DNA of 64,000 bases from Sipunculus nudus (Eukaryota; Annelida; Sipuncula; Golfingiida; Sipunculidae). The notes under the pieces were generated by a model. The model had not been told where the DNA came from and did not search any database. It saw only the letters and a list, made by a program, of their open reading frames with translations. Positions 23,601 through 36,224 of the stretch are shown here, in pieces (within the stretch, counting starts at the first letter, position 1; each line of letters starts with the position of its first letter). The translations under genes were made by a program, and so were the position numbers. The stretch is taken from NCBI GenBank assembly GCA_026874595.1, contig CM049307.1, positions 35,692,862-35,756,861 on the forward strand, read 5' to 3'.

Positions 23601-26600
23601 TGTCATTAAGCTTTCATGAGTCCTTGAAGTCGTAACAATTATTTAAGTTTCACGAAGTCTCTTGATGTTATAAATTTTTCTCTTGGTATTTACTTTTAAT
23701 TTAGCTAATTTGTGAGAAAAACTAACTTGATAATCTTATTAATATTGTGGTATCACTGGGAGGCAATATCTTAAATAAAACTAGAAACTGTATATTTATT
23801 TTAATAGAAGTTTATACAATTATTATACAGGAACTGCTGTACAAGGATCCCACAAGGTGGAACTTCTCATTCAACAATTATGCTTTGTTGACCGGGCTTG
23901 AAATGCACAAAAAAGAAGTGGTAAGTTTACACATGTTCATTCATACATTATATTAATGCATTGGTCTGATAACACTTTTATTTATTATGTAGCAATTATA
24001 TCCTTTGGAATCATTTAATGTAATTCCTCATTTTCCATATTCAGGAGCAAGAATTAAATGTGTAAAATTTTGTCAGTTTCAGTAGTAATTTCCCATGAAA
24101 AACACTTAAATGTATCAGCAGTAATTACGCAGATTTTAATTCTTTTATTCTGTTCTTCAATCTTGCTAGTGTAGATTCATTGTTAAAATCATTAATGAAA
24201 GATATATATATACTTAAGATATATATTCTGTATTTACAGTAGTTCTTCATAAGTTATTATATACATCTTGCAGCCCGTCCCAGTGAAGATGTTGGAACGA
24301 TCATTGTTCAGTACCAGATACGTATTTGTAGAAAACAGTCATCTAAGGTAAGCATGAACGTTCAAATCTTTTGTAATTGATCATAATTATACACAGAAAA
24401 ATTAAGTTATGGTAAAAAGAAAAACAAATTAACATCGGGGGGGGGGGGGCTTATTGAACATGACGTAAAAAAATGCAATGTCCTTAGTATTGTAATGATT
24501 TGTAGCATAACTGACTTAACTGACTCGGAACTGTATTCAAAGATGTCTCCATAGCATTAGTTCAAAAATAGAAAAGACTTTATTTTTTTTTTTTGTAAAT
24601 TTTCACTTAGATATAATGTGATGTATCCATTTTTCATTTTGGTGATTTCCTTTTATATAATTATGTATTTTTTTATTTAATAAATAAATAAATAATAGGA
24701 AAGCTTGTATTAAACCGTCTTTCACTGATTTAGGTGTGTTAATTTCATCCAGTGGTTTCCTGACAAGTCTTGAATATGCAGTTTTGTCAGAATGGTTTGA
24801 TTTCATCACTGCAACAGAGAAAATACATGTTGATCTCTTTGGTATGTACTTTATTTGTTTAAATCATACCAGCTGTTAAAATGTGGAATAGCCTGTTTCA
24901 GTAAAGACTTCCGGTAAATAAGCTTCCGTAATAGGCCATTAATTTATCAAGTCAGCATTTTTGTTTATTTAGAATTTTTAAGTAAATTTTCTTTTCAGTG
25001 TTGGTCTAATTAAGAATAGGAACATAAATTTCGTCTTTAATGACTAGTATGTTTAGCCTCTGATGAACAGTATTATTACATACCTGTAGTCATTTAAATG
25101 TGCATTTACAAACCAAACTGTACAAATTATGATATATAGAGTTAATTGCGACAACGAAAAACTTCATGCTCCAAGGTACTCAAGTTAAAAGGAACTATCA
25201 GTATAGGTTTATATGATTTAACATTCATAAATACAGATTGTGTGAGCCAAACTATGGTGCTTGCATTAACGGGGTCTATTTTGATATTTTAACTCTATTA
25301 ACTAAAGATGCCCCTAAACTACTTAACTAAACATACACAAAAATGGCCAGGAAATGCTGTATAAAGATACCCCTTAACTACTTAACTAAACATACACAAA
25401 AATGGCCAGGAAAAGCTGTTTCCATTGCACACAGGCTGTTTGTTTTGTTTAAAAAACGTGCAGGGCCCACCAAAATAATCCAAACACAAAAGCAAGGACA
25501 TCTGGAAGCAAGTCAGATGAACCAGAATTTAGCAAAGGGTGATTTGCAACTAATGATCTTTCAACTTCCATGCACATGCAACCAGCCACCCTAGGATACA
25601 TATTTTTTCGTGTCAACAATGCTATGTTTACTGACTGTACATATTGTAGATAAACAAGCTCATATATCCATCACAGAAGCATATTAAGAACTTTTCTAAG
25701 CAGGAATTACCTAGAGTTCATTAATATGCAGGGTAAGCCCTGATTACAGTTTACCTGCGTGCTTCACCTGAGATCTGCAATGGCCGTATTGGTGTCAGAA
25801 ACAGAAAAGAAGAGTCAGGTGTACACCTGGTAAGACTTTCAGATAGCTACATTTTTTTACCTATTATTTCAAACTTGGTCACCAAGTATGACATTTTCGT
25901 ACTTTGCAGTGGTGAAAAGGTAAATAAAACGAGGGAGTATTGTCTGATATACGTTTCATTTTGTCTGCTTAGTATAAATAACTGACCGTTAATGTGAAAA
26001 TAATAAATGTATTATGGAGATTTAATAAAGAAGTTTTATTTTAATAGTCTTTTATTGAGGATCTTCATGATATCTATGAAGACTGGTTCATGAAAGAAAA
26101 ATACCCAGTCCCTGCACCTGTTCTGGTAAGACGGATATGATTGTGTTATATTTTAAACCATTTATTTCATGTCAAAATAAAAAAAAAACTTTTGACACAA
26201 TACATTCTACTACTAAAGGCTTGTGAGATCTGCAACACACATCTATTTAAAGACCAGAGTTCTGTATGAAAAAAGGTGGAAACCCTGGTCTCTTAGTATA
26301 TTAGTTTATCCATGTATTACCTGGGTCACTGATGGTCTAAACTTTCGTTGGACACTGAAAATGTTTATATAATCTAAAATTAATACCTTTACTCTGATCA
26401 GGTCCCTTATCCCATGGGGGAGATTAACAGTGTATTTGGTCTGTTGGCAGTGGTGTCTGAAATTTCTTGTAAACACGATAACTCAAATTTTTTCATGGAT
26501 TTTGAATTGATTCTGCCAATATCTCAGACTAGTGTTAAAATTGGTGACCTTGACCTTCAAGGTCAAATTAGCCGATATAAAAATATTGTGAACTTTTGAA

Positions 26601-27581
26601 ATATTGCACATTTTTTTCTCAAATTTGATACACAAGTTAAATTTCACCAAGTTCTTGGATGAGTTTGAAACTGGTGACCATGACCTTGATCACTTTAACC
26701 TTGACCACTCAATATATTTTCTTGAAATTTGATACGCGAATTGTTTCATCTCAAATCTCAGTGTTGAAAAACTGATGACAATTAGCCAAAATTGAATTTT
26801 TGTAAACTCTTTTTGGGGACGCCTTTTGTACTATATACAAATTTGAATGTTACTCTTCTCCTATACATTCAAACTTTAGTCTTGAATTGGTTATTTTTTT
26901 TTGTTCTGGGTAAATCCTACATGGTATGCAAACTTAAAATATTAATAAACATGAAATAAACAACCGTTAACAGTCTAATTTGTAAAGCACAAAGGCGCCC
27001 CCTAGTAGCAGTGATAGCAGATATATAGCAAGCAGCCATGTTTGAACAGACGATAGGCTGTTACTGAGTACTCAGGTGGATTAAGACACACATACACAAA
27101 AGTTATAACATTTCAGCCAAATAATTATTATGTAAACCTGCTGTGGATATACCAATCAAACAGAAAAAAAAACATTTTTTTATGCTATTTCATCCAGATA
27201 AAAGGTGAGAAGCTGTCAGTTTAAAAGCTAGTTCTAACATTTTTGTTTTGATATCGAAGTGTATGGATACTGAGAGCGCCACCAGTGATGATAGTTTTGC
27301 TTGTATGGTATATATACCGCTACTTGTTTAGCTGCTCACTCGGTGGTCAGCTCTACCTAATTAACGTTGCTCATTTCTTGCTGCCTTTTTTCTGCAGTTT
27401 AGTCAAGTCAGTTTAGTTGGTTTTAACATCACAATTCACTCTTAACATTTCACCATCTTCATATAAGATCACCAGTGTAACCTTTTCTGATTATCAGGTG
27501 TTGGACGCCAGCCATGAGTTGAAGCAGATGGAACAGATATACGAGGAACACAGGTCAGAGATTCTGTTTGGATGTACGTGA
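20649..27581 (+). CDS. Deoxyribonucleoside kinase, TK2/dNK type, copy A (253 aa)
   Basis: Ten exons: 20649-20733, 22414-22466, 22821-22895, 23393-23446, 23831-23920, 24274-24347, 24753-24841, 25750-25829, 26048-26125 and 27498-27581. They sum to 254 codons with all phases matching. Features are a P-loop (GNIGCGKST), catalytic EPVEQW, ERS-x-F-S-x-RYVFVEN, SEWFDF, VYLRASPE and an arginine-rich lid (RNRKEE). The family phosphorylates deoxynucleosides in salvage, and the order and motifs are closest to TK2. The codon at the copy B start is ATA here, so an in-frame upstream ATG is used, giving 14 more N-terminal residues. Exon 2 follows a weak acceptor (tataag). Changes at conserved sites are listed in the findings. 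No stop is present, so it is probably expressed, but its activity is in doubt. Confidence 0.88.
22660..22775 (+). mobile_element. Truncated Helitron-like repeat end near kinase A exon 3
   Basis: A fragment with cacgataacttttgtagg and a 3' end caaaaataagccattCTAG lies 46 bp before exon 3. The same type of end occurs at 45001 and 51661. Confidence 0.5.
26400..26830 (+). mobile_element. Helitron-like repeat remnant in kinase A intron 9
   Basis: Contains cacgataactca and repeated gaccttgaccttcaaggtca words. It sits at the same intron position as the longer element at 50860-51661 of copy B, so the insertion predates the duplication. This copy has lost its 3' end. Confidence 0.55.
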
Positions 27582-29097
27582 TGATTGCTTAACGTACATT
27601 CCATAGCACCACACCTGTTGTCACACAGTGGATCTGTTCTGTGCTAGTGCCAAGCTGCAAAATATTGTTAAATTCATCTCAAATGTATATATATGTGTAT
27701 AACTAGAGATCATGTTTAGGAGTATGCTTGAATATAGGATAGGTTGAAAATATTACAAGTGTGCACTGGTGTATAAAGAAGCACTGTCAGAAAGGAAAGG
27801 GAATGTAAATGTGATAAAGTATATTTTTATCTATATGCTTTTAAAGTTAATGCAACTAGTGTTGAAGTCATGATTCATGATTAAAGGAAGTCAGGCAATC
27901 ATGTATTTTAGTATAGAGTGCTTTAGCCACGATCCAACGATTTGAAGTTTCTATTGTGAAATAACAACCTGTGCTTAATGATAGTACCATCGGAATTCAG
28001 CTATTCAAATATGAAGAAAGGTAAGTTTATGTATAAAAATGCCACATGTTCATAGAGGTGGCTAGAAGATAGATCTGGACACATTTTGGGTTGAGCATTG
28101 ATAGGTCATTTTAAGATTTATAGATGTGTGTATGTATATATTAAATGAACACTTGGCCTTCTTTGGTGTTGACATTGCTATGTGCACTATGTTTAACGAG
28201 ATTTTTTGGAGTAATCTTTTGAATATAACCAAAACTTGTGTTCTTATTGCCAAGAAAGGTAACTCGGGGCATTTTATACTCATCTTTACTTGTGTGGCTT
28301 TTTACAAAAGCGACTTGTACGCTGATGAACCAACAAGTTATTACAAACTGATACTGTTAGTTGTGATTCTGATTCTGATTCCTAAAAACAAGTCAGTTCA
28401 ATATTTGCAAATGATGTCATCTGTAATTATGATCTGGATTAATGCTTGTATCATGGCAAAATGAGCTAGATAAGAACCCATAGAAAATCTGTTTAAATGA
28501 TAAACACTAGGTATCAACAAGAGATTTTTTACAAAGTCTAGTTTATTTGATTTTTGTAAAATGCCATAAACTAAAACTTGCACTTAGAATACCGTATCCA
28601 ATTGGCCAGATAAGATGTTGCACAAGAACCTGGGTGAAAGATGTGTTCACATGGGACTGAGCCACAATTGATAAGGAATACTGTTATTGAGTAGCTTAAG
28701 ACTGTTGATGTTTGTCTGATGTGCATCCAGTAGATGATTTCAACTTTTTTATATTTACCATGTAAATTAAATGATCTTTGAACCGTACCACTCATGACTG
28801 TGTTATTTTTAACCAATTCTCAGTATGTGCATGTGATACAGATAAAAAGTGTAGTGTATGAGTTGACAGGACAGTTTTAAAATTCAGGTAGTTTATGCCT
28901 GGAATAATTACTATGAAAAAGACATTGCTCAGATTTTCATATAAAAAGTAGTGCAGCTATACATATTTTAATGCAATGTGAAACTAAGAAATGAACATTC
29001 AAAAATTGAAATAGGACTGGACTTTTATACCACACGAGTTTTTATGTAGTTATATGCCAATAGTAACATTCACATAAAATCCCAACAGGTTCCTGTC
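27582..29097. other. 3' flank of kinase A
   Basis: AT-rich sequence matching about 51932-54360 of copy B but lacking about 0.9 kb found there (52167-53075). It has small TA tracts. Open frames here are not conserved between the two copies. Confidence 0.5.
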
Positions 29098-29520
29098 ATC
29101 ATAATTGCCCCCTGCTCCGCGGATGACATTGATTTTGGTTTGTCTGTCCGTCTGTCTGACAGTCTGTCAGGTTTTTTTCGTTTCCATGCGATAAGTTTAC
29201 TTATTTTTATCCGATATCATTTAAATTTGGGTCTGTGATTTCTCTCATGCACACCTTGGTTGGGATTGGTTTTGGAGTGTCTTTCTGAAAAAAAAAAAAT
29301 TCTCTCCAGCTGAAAAACAAAATTATCACATCTTGGTCCAATTTCTCAATGTGCTTTAGTTTTAATGTTCGTTTGCAGATGTCTCTATATGTCATAGTGG
29401 ATTTTGGTCTTATTTCTCCATGTGTTTTAGTTTTTATATTCGCCTGCAAATGTCTCCACATGTCATAGTGCATCTGTTTAAAGTTTTCATGTACCCTCAA
29501 GATTTTCTCCACATGTTATT
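29098..29520. repeat. Repeat block at the junction of the duplicated segments
   Basis: Starts with cataattgccccctgctccgc, then tctgtccgtctgtctgacag, and includes a roughly 60-bp tandem pair built around gcaaatgtctccacatgtcata. It resembles the left part of a Helitron-like element and lies exactly between the two segmental copies. Confidence 0.45.
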
Positions 29521-29526
29521 GTATCT

Positions 29527-29770
29527 TCATCTAGCTTAAACACTGGGTCCCGGAGAACCTCTCCCCTTCCCCGAGCATAAACATCGGGTCTTGGAGAACC
29601 TCATCCCTTCCTCTTGCTCAAACATCGGGTCCCAGAGAACCTCTTCCCTCATCTAACTCAAACACTGGGTCCCGGAGAACCTCTCCCCTTCCCCTAGATC
29701 AAACATCGGGTCCTTGAGAACCTCTTCCCTTCCTCTAGCTCAAACATTGGGTCCCGGAGAACCTCTGCTG
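29527..29770 (+). repeat. Minisatellite, about 41-bp unit, six copies
   Basis: Six diverged units with the core aaacatcgggtcccggagaacctc. Only two units exist at the matching place (452-530) in the first segment. It marks the left limit of the second segmental copy. Confidence 0.85.
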
Positions 29771-30960
29771 CGACCCTGTTTAAGACTCATTGGTCTATTG
29801 TTTCAGACTCCCTATTAACGTGTGCATGTCCGTTAAATTTATGTCCATCCCTTAAATTCATGTCAAATACAGTTATAACATTTTTCTGTTTTATTTTTAC
29901 GTCCTCCTGTACTGCTCTCTTCCGCTTGCAATATAATCGTATAAAAATTTAATAAAAACATTGAAAAAATGAAAATATAATAAAAAAAACGGCCCAAACA
30001 ATTCCCATTTATAGAACAAGAACTGCCTATTTGTCATTATATACAAGGTTTGCTACATACTAGTATCTTTTATTCCATCAACAGGAGCTGCGTCCGAATG
30101 TTATCCTTTTCCTCAACTACGTGATCTCTGGTTATTAGGGTCCGTAACAATTGTGATACATAGATACGGATATGCAAATAGGTGTGATAGGATTTTGTTA
30201 AATGTCACAGGGCCAGATATACAATTCATATCGTTTTGAATATATAATTTGTTCGTATGCTGATCCATAACCTCAAAACCATCACTGGGAAATTAAGACA
30301 AGCGCAACGTTAAATGTGAAGTGTATTTGTGTCTTCGTGAAAGGAAGGCTATATATGTTAACCATATATATGACATCAGATGCGTAAATTATTGTGAAGG
30401 TACACGGTCGTGTATGTGTACATTTAAACGTTGTGAAACATTTTCTTCAATGAAACTTGCAGAAGCTATTACTTTTAAACAAAAGAGGCTCATTAAAAAT
30501 CCGTTTTTTTTCTGGTTAATGCAGTTTTGTGAATTTCATATACTAAAATGTCACATAAATTTAATTTACACACTCTACGGAAATCTAAATGCTTGTATAC
30601 AAGGTCCACCCAATATCAGTTCTGGTTTCTTTCTGATTCGAATGCCTTTCGCATGTCTCATTTTTATATAAATTTGACCAATGAGTCTTCATGTAGGGTT
30701 GCTTACGTTAATCAGTTATTCTCCATATGGGCATGTGTATGTTAAATCCATATATAAATACACACTTCTATGTTTTGCAGCAACCCAGGACGAATGCGAG
30801 TAAAAGTATGCCAGTGTGACGTCACATTCGCAGAGTGCCTTAAGGAACACACGTCTATCTACAATGAGAGTTTGGTTGGGGTCAGGAACAGGATGTGCAA
30901 ACGTTCAAGGAATCGTGACCTTTGACCTCCACTCTGTCCTAACATAAATGTATTTAGAAC
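29771..30960 (+). pseudogene. Broken phospholipase A2 copy
   Basis: Matches 531-2040. The first exon is absent because the duplication starts in intron 1. The catalytic exon is gone: sequence jumps from the equivalent of about 890 to the equivalent of about 1238. The last exon (30781-30925) keeps its acceptor but has a premature stop in place of the Gln after ECE and a one-base deletion. The downstream poly(A) signal is changed to CATAAA. This is a partial duplicate, not a retrocopy, since the introns are kept. Confidence 0.85.
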
Positions 30961-31067
30961 TATTGATAAACTGTTTGTCATTTGGACTTTATTATTTAGC
31001 AGTTACTCCCCAATCGAAGACCATATAAGCAGGGATCTGTACACGAGTCTTATATGTATATATATAA

Positions 31068-31113
<46 letters not shown>

Positions 31114-31642
31114 GGTCCATGTCATTTTAGGCTTTACGCACAAGGTCACCGTCCATTTGTTTTAGCTCAATTTAATTATCAACTGCTAGGTGTTTCAGCA
31201 AGATAGAAAGCAAAATCAAGTGCAATCAACTTGGTTGTTTGACCATGCGTGAAGTTGCGGTCACTCGCAACGATTTCTGTTTCTTTTACTGGTGTGCGTG
31301 CATGTGTACGGAGCACAGACTGGTGATAATTTGAACCCTGGGTCTGGATCCCCAGGCGGGCAACCTGACTGGCCCACTCGACCTATTAGTCCACATGAAT
31401 GGAGGTACCCCGAAGTTAATTTAAATCTGTGCCTCTGTGATCCGTCTTTGATCTTTTCAGTGCATTACATCAAATTACACAGATAAGTACATGTACATTT
31501 GTGTGCAATTACAAAACACCAAGGTCGTTCCCTTTTGCAGATATTTATTTATAGTCCTAAAGATGGTCTAATATGTATATTTCCGTCATACATGTCAGCT
31601 AGATTTATGCAGTTGCTAAATGTTCAAAACCTGTCAAATAAG

Positions 31643-31712
31643 ACCACCTGTCTAATGCGACCACTTTGCCCAGTTTCCTTGGGTGGTCGCATTAGACAGG
31701 TTCGACTGTAAA
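31643..31712. mobile_element. Hairpin-forming TIR fragment
   Basis: ACCTGTCTAATGCGACCAC and its exact reverse complement are separated by about 18 bases, ending with aggttcgactgta. This is typical of the ends of small Tc1/mariner-like repeats in invertebrates. Only this end was recognised. Confidence 0.5.
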
Positions 31713-31719
31713 TGAAGTT

Positions 31720-32464
31720 GCTGTTTTTGCATAACGTCTGCATAAAACAACCAAAGTTATCATAAAATACACAAAGCTAGGGGTTGCCAAACGCAAGGTA
31801 TTCAAGAAAGGCACTCTTGAAGTAATTTATTTAGTTATTTGGATAATATTATAGAGCAGATGATAATTAATATTTAGGATTAATGGTATTTTGGCCCTGT
31901 AGGCTGACATTTTGAATACATAATTAGATAAATGTTTACACATATTTTTGTCAATCATCATATATTTTTTAAATATAATAATCGAAGTAAAAATAACAAT
32001 TGTGAAGTAATATTTGCTAGCTAATGATGATCTCCTCTGAGTATAAATATGCCTGTTATTTGAAATTTGGTCATTTTGACCGATTAGGCTTCCATTTTGA
32101 ATATAAAATGAGGCAGCTGTTTCCGCATAACATCATCAATGTATGAGCAAATTTATCATGCAGTGCGCCATTTTTTTTATTGTCAAGTGGAAGGAATACA
32201 AAAGAGATACTCATGATCAAATTATGGCATAATTAAAAACATATTTCAGTGCAGACTTTAATTACGATTTGAAATTGATAATAAGTATGGCCTTGCCTGC
32301 TGCCATTTTGAATACATAATTAGGCACATGAAGAATTAGATTTATGTTCAAATAATTCTTAAATATGAAGTGTGAGATATGTATACTTAGGTTTTCTGGG
32401 TCAAGGAATCCGATTTCGATAAGTATAGAGTGATATATTAAGTCCTTTTCAAAATATTGCCTAA

Positions 32465-32505
<41 letters not shown>

Positions 32506-33491
32506 TAGAAATGAACCATTATATAACATAAAATAAATTACATAACAAGTCCTGCATATAGATTTGAATATATGTGGATTTTGGGTATGTGAGCTGCTAT
32601 TTGGAATGTGTAACCATATATTTCCTTCCGCATAACATCATGAATACAACTTTTATGGCTATTAAGTATCATTGAATACACTAGATATGGGGTTGTCTAT
32701 CCCAAAGGAATTAAAAAATGACACTCATAAAAAAATTTAGCCATCATAAACAAGAATACTAATGGGCAAATAATAAGTAATATTTTGATGTGATAAGGTA
32801 TTTGTTCTCGCGGCTTGCTATTATGAATATGTAATTAGCTGTATGCAGAAATGTACTTTTTTTCAAATATCAAAATTATATTTTAAATATGTACTCATAG
32901 GATTTTCGGTTTAACAGTTTGACAGTTTTACATTGATATTATGCAAAAATATTTCCTAGATTTATATAACGTTGTACAACGTGGTTTTAACTCTTTTTCA
33001 AATTGCTAAGATTATGTTATAAACAATGTGGATGTAAACTATTTAGTACAATAGGTAAGTAGACCCAACTAACCTGTATTGAAGGAAAGGTTTAAATATG
33101 GACTTTGTATAATTCATTTGCCTTGTGATCAATATGAAAACAGTTGGCCTCGGTCACGGCGCTCAGCTGTCTATTAGGGCTTATTAAGTCTAGAATAGCT
33201 ATATTGAATGTTTTTAACAAGCCAATCTTTATTAAACATGGAAACAAAAAGGAGCCAAAGATCAGCTCAGTAGTTTTAAGATACACGAGCGTGAAATTAA
33301 CTGAAATCTCTTAATGAGTTGGTCTGTCTATTTTGACCAAACGAAAACTAGGGAGCCATGGGTATAACGACGCTCAGCTGAACTTTGTAAAATTTTAGCA
33401 AATGCAGAATGTACTTATTTCGATTTTGTTACATATAAGCATTTGAAAAGCTTAGAGCAAATGGCCTTGCTATTTGGCAATAATCAAATAA

Positions 33492-33549
<58 letters not shown>

Positions 33550-34621
33550 AGACAAATACTACATGTGCACTTTTTGGACTACATCAAAGATGCAGGAGCC
33601 TCTCATGATCAAATATTTGTAAAACTATCTGTATTTCAACTATCTGAAAGTAATATGTGTTTAAAATACCCACTGGAAATAGCTGTAGCCCTGTAAAATA
33701 TAGAATAAGGAAGAAAGTGGAGATGAGCTGTTGTATGATAATACACATTCAATTTATTACCTGAAATAAAATACTGTAAAAATATTGCAGGATTACATGA
33801 ATATATGCTTGACTACATTCTTTTAAACGATACAATTCTTAAGATTACATATGCAAAATGGATTCAAGAACACTGCCTGGTGAAAATAATGGCGTTTTGT
33901 TTAATCTGAAATGCGGCAGCTAATATCTTCTCAAAAGTACCAAACATTTAATAAAGATGCTGCTCTGACAAGAGCATTTGCTGCCTGGCATTTGGCTGCC
34001 TGGCATATCAAGGTCAAGCCACCAGTTTGTGTTCCTCTTCAAAGAAAATTGTTGAAAAAAAATCCATGTATCAAACTTGAGGAAAATATGTGCAATACGG
34101 CAATAATTATGGGATTCCGATATTTTAACTTCAAATTTGAGAACTTTGTTCAAACAGCTTGTGCATCACATTTGAGTAAGAATATGTAGTACTTCAAATG
34201 GTATGATTTCCATAAGAAATCCTTTATTTCCATATGTTATGGCCTTGAACCCCAAGGTCAAGGTCTGTTCTGAGAACCTGGTTGAAACAATTTCAGGAAA
34301 AATATGCAATGCTTCAAACACTTCAAAGAGTCTCACAATTATTGTGCATGTTTTACCACGTGCCTTGCATAATATACGTCACTAAGACCTACTTTCTGGT
34401 TCCAAAAAGTGCCAGTCTAACAGATGGACGGAACTACATGTAAACGATGTATATGTGAAAGATAAATAACAACAGATGTGGGTCTCTACCAATGATAATC
34501 CTATTATAAAGGTTATGAACTCTGTTAAAGTATCATTTAAAACCATATTTTACATTTTACAATTTTACATCCACATATTTTATAACTAAGTTTTATTATG
34601 AATAAAAATAGAGAATGTGGG

Positions 34622-34683
<62 letters not shown>

Positions 34684-35004
34684 GTAATATTTTGAAAAAG
34701 ACTGACCAAAAATACCTATGTATACATATATATAACACTTCATAGTTAAGATGCTACAGCAAAAATGTAATTTCTGCATATGGCAAATTATATATTCAAA
34801 ATGGCGGCATACTAGGCCAAATCATTATCAATCTCAAATCGTAATTATGACCTGCACTATAATATCTTTTTAATTATGGCATAGTTTGACCGAGAGTTCT
34901 ATTTGTTTTGTATTCCTTGGACTTGACAATTATAAATTTGGTACATTGCATAACTTTGCTCATACATTGAGGGAGTTACGCAGAAACAGCTACCTCATTA
35001 TATA

Positions 35005-35054
<50 letters not shown>

Positions 35055-35520
35055 CAATGGAAGCCTTATTGGTCAAAAATCACCAAATATGGAACGGCAG
35101 ACATTAATCAGTACTCAAAGGTGATAAGCATTAGCTATCAAATGTTACATCATAACTGTTATTTGTACTTCGGTTATATATTGATAAAAAAAATGTGGAC
35201 CGACAAAAATATGTGGAAACAATTATCTAATTATATATTCAAAATGGCGGCCTGTCGGGCCAAAATTACCAATAATTCAAATGGTACTTGTCATATCTTC
35301 CCTGTAATATCTTCCAAATGATGGCAAATATTTGTCCAAGAGTGTATTCTTGAATTCCCCACGCTTAACAAGTTAACAACCCAAAACTTTATGCATGCCA
35401 TGAAAACTTTGGTTACATATTGATACAGTTATCCAAAACGGCAGCCTCATTATATATACGAAATGGCGACCTGCAAGGCCAAAATCACCAATGGTCGCCA
35501 GGCAAACAACCATATCCTTA
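31720..35520. repeat. Large imperfect inverted repeat built from diverged monomers
   Basis: The left arm (about 31720-33300) has repeated phrases such as cattttgaatacataattag and ccgcataacatcat. The right arm (about 34700-35520) holds them as reverse complements, for example attcaaaatggcggc and gagggagttacgcagaaacagctacc. TA tracts lie at about 32470-32502, 33497-33546, 34627-34681 and 35008-35050. A fragment of the gggacccatggg-type repeat sits at about 33345-33480. No gene was recognised. The block is absent at the matching place of unit 1. Confidence 0.65.
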
Positions 35521-35710
35521 TATAACATCAACGTAAATGCATGCATAATCTTCGACGTAGAAAGTTTTTTAATGGATCCCAATTGAATATACGTATATAT
35601 ACTTGGTAGAATATTACGTGTGGGCTCAGTGGTCTGATTATTGTTCACTTGGCAAAGTAATATATGTCATTATGATGTCTAAGTGACCATTAGCTCGCTC
35701 AATAATATAA

Positions 35711-35921
35711 CAGAAGCGGATCCAGGGGGGGGGGGGGTCCAAGGGGTCCGCCCCCCCCCCCCTTTTTCACCCGAAGCAACCTTTTTTAAGGGGTTTTGGA
35801 CATAATTTTGCGGCCTGGACCCCCCCCCCCCTTTCCCAGACCTGATGACCTTTTTTTTAGGAATTTCAACAGTACTCCTGGGTTGGACCCCCCCTTTCCC
35901 TAAATCCTGGATCCGCCCCTG
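35711..35921. mobile_element. 211-bp MITE with CAGGGGCGGATCCAG-type ends
   Basis: The left end is CAGAAGCGGATCCAGG. The right end read inward is CAGGGGCGGATCCAGG. They are flanked by TATAA at both sides (35706-35710, 35922-35926). The interior is made of G and C homopolymers and phrases repeated in inverted form. A second member of identical length is at 49504-49714. Confidence 0.75.
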
Positions 35922-36224
35922 TATAATGATGTTTAAGAAATGCTGTTCAGTGCAGGATCATTTTTAAATACTAGGAAGTGCTCCGCACATTTAGCTATTC
36001 TATATTTGAAACGCATACACTGGTGGAGTTCGCCTATAATCAGTATTCATAATATATATTACAATACAAAATCTTCTTTGGACCATACTCCTTTTTTATC
36101 CCTTTTTTCAATGCAGAAATGAGAAGTTCTGCTGTAAAAAAAAATAACTTGCATCCCGCCTGTTATCCCATGCTTCTTCGGATCAGACAATCACCTCAAT
36201 GCTAAACCAAAGACTAAAGGGGTG

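Larger units (their letters stand above)
440..29100 (+). repeat. Segmental duplication, unit 1
   Basis: Unit 1 runs from intron 1 of the phospholipase A2 gene through the SINE-bearing spacer to the 3' flank of kinase A. It matches 29525-56830 in the same order and orientation: minisatellite, phospholipase A2 intron and last exon, SINE, spacer, promoter, and ten kinase exons. The last shared block is around 29060-29098, which resembles 56797-56835. The 15.1-kb EnSpm element at 3097-18209 is absent from unit 2 and so was probably inserted after the duplication. Boundaries are approximate because both ends lie in repeats. Confidence 0.85.

Noticed and set aside
28126..28464. 112-codon frame downstream of kinase A
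   Set aside because: It is not open in the matching part of copy B (about 53420-53760) and has no recognisable features.
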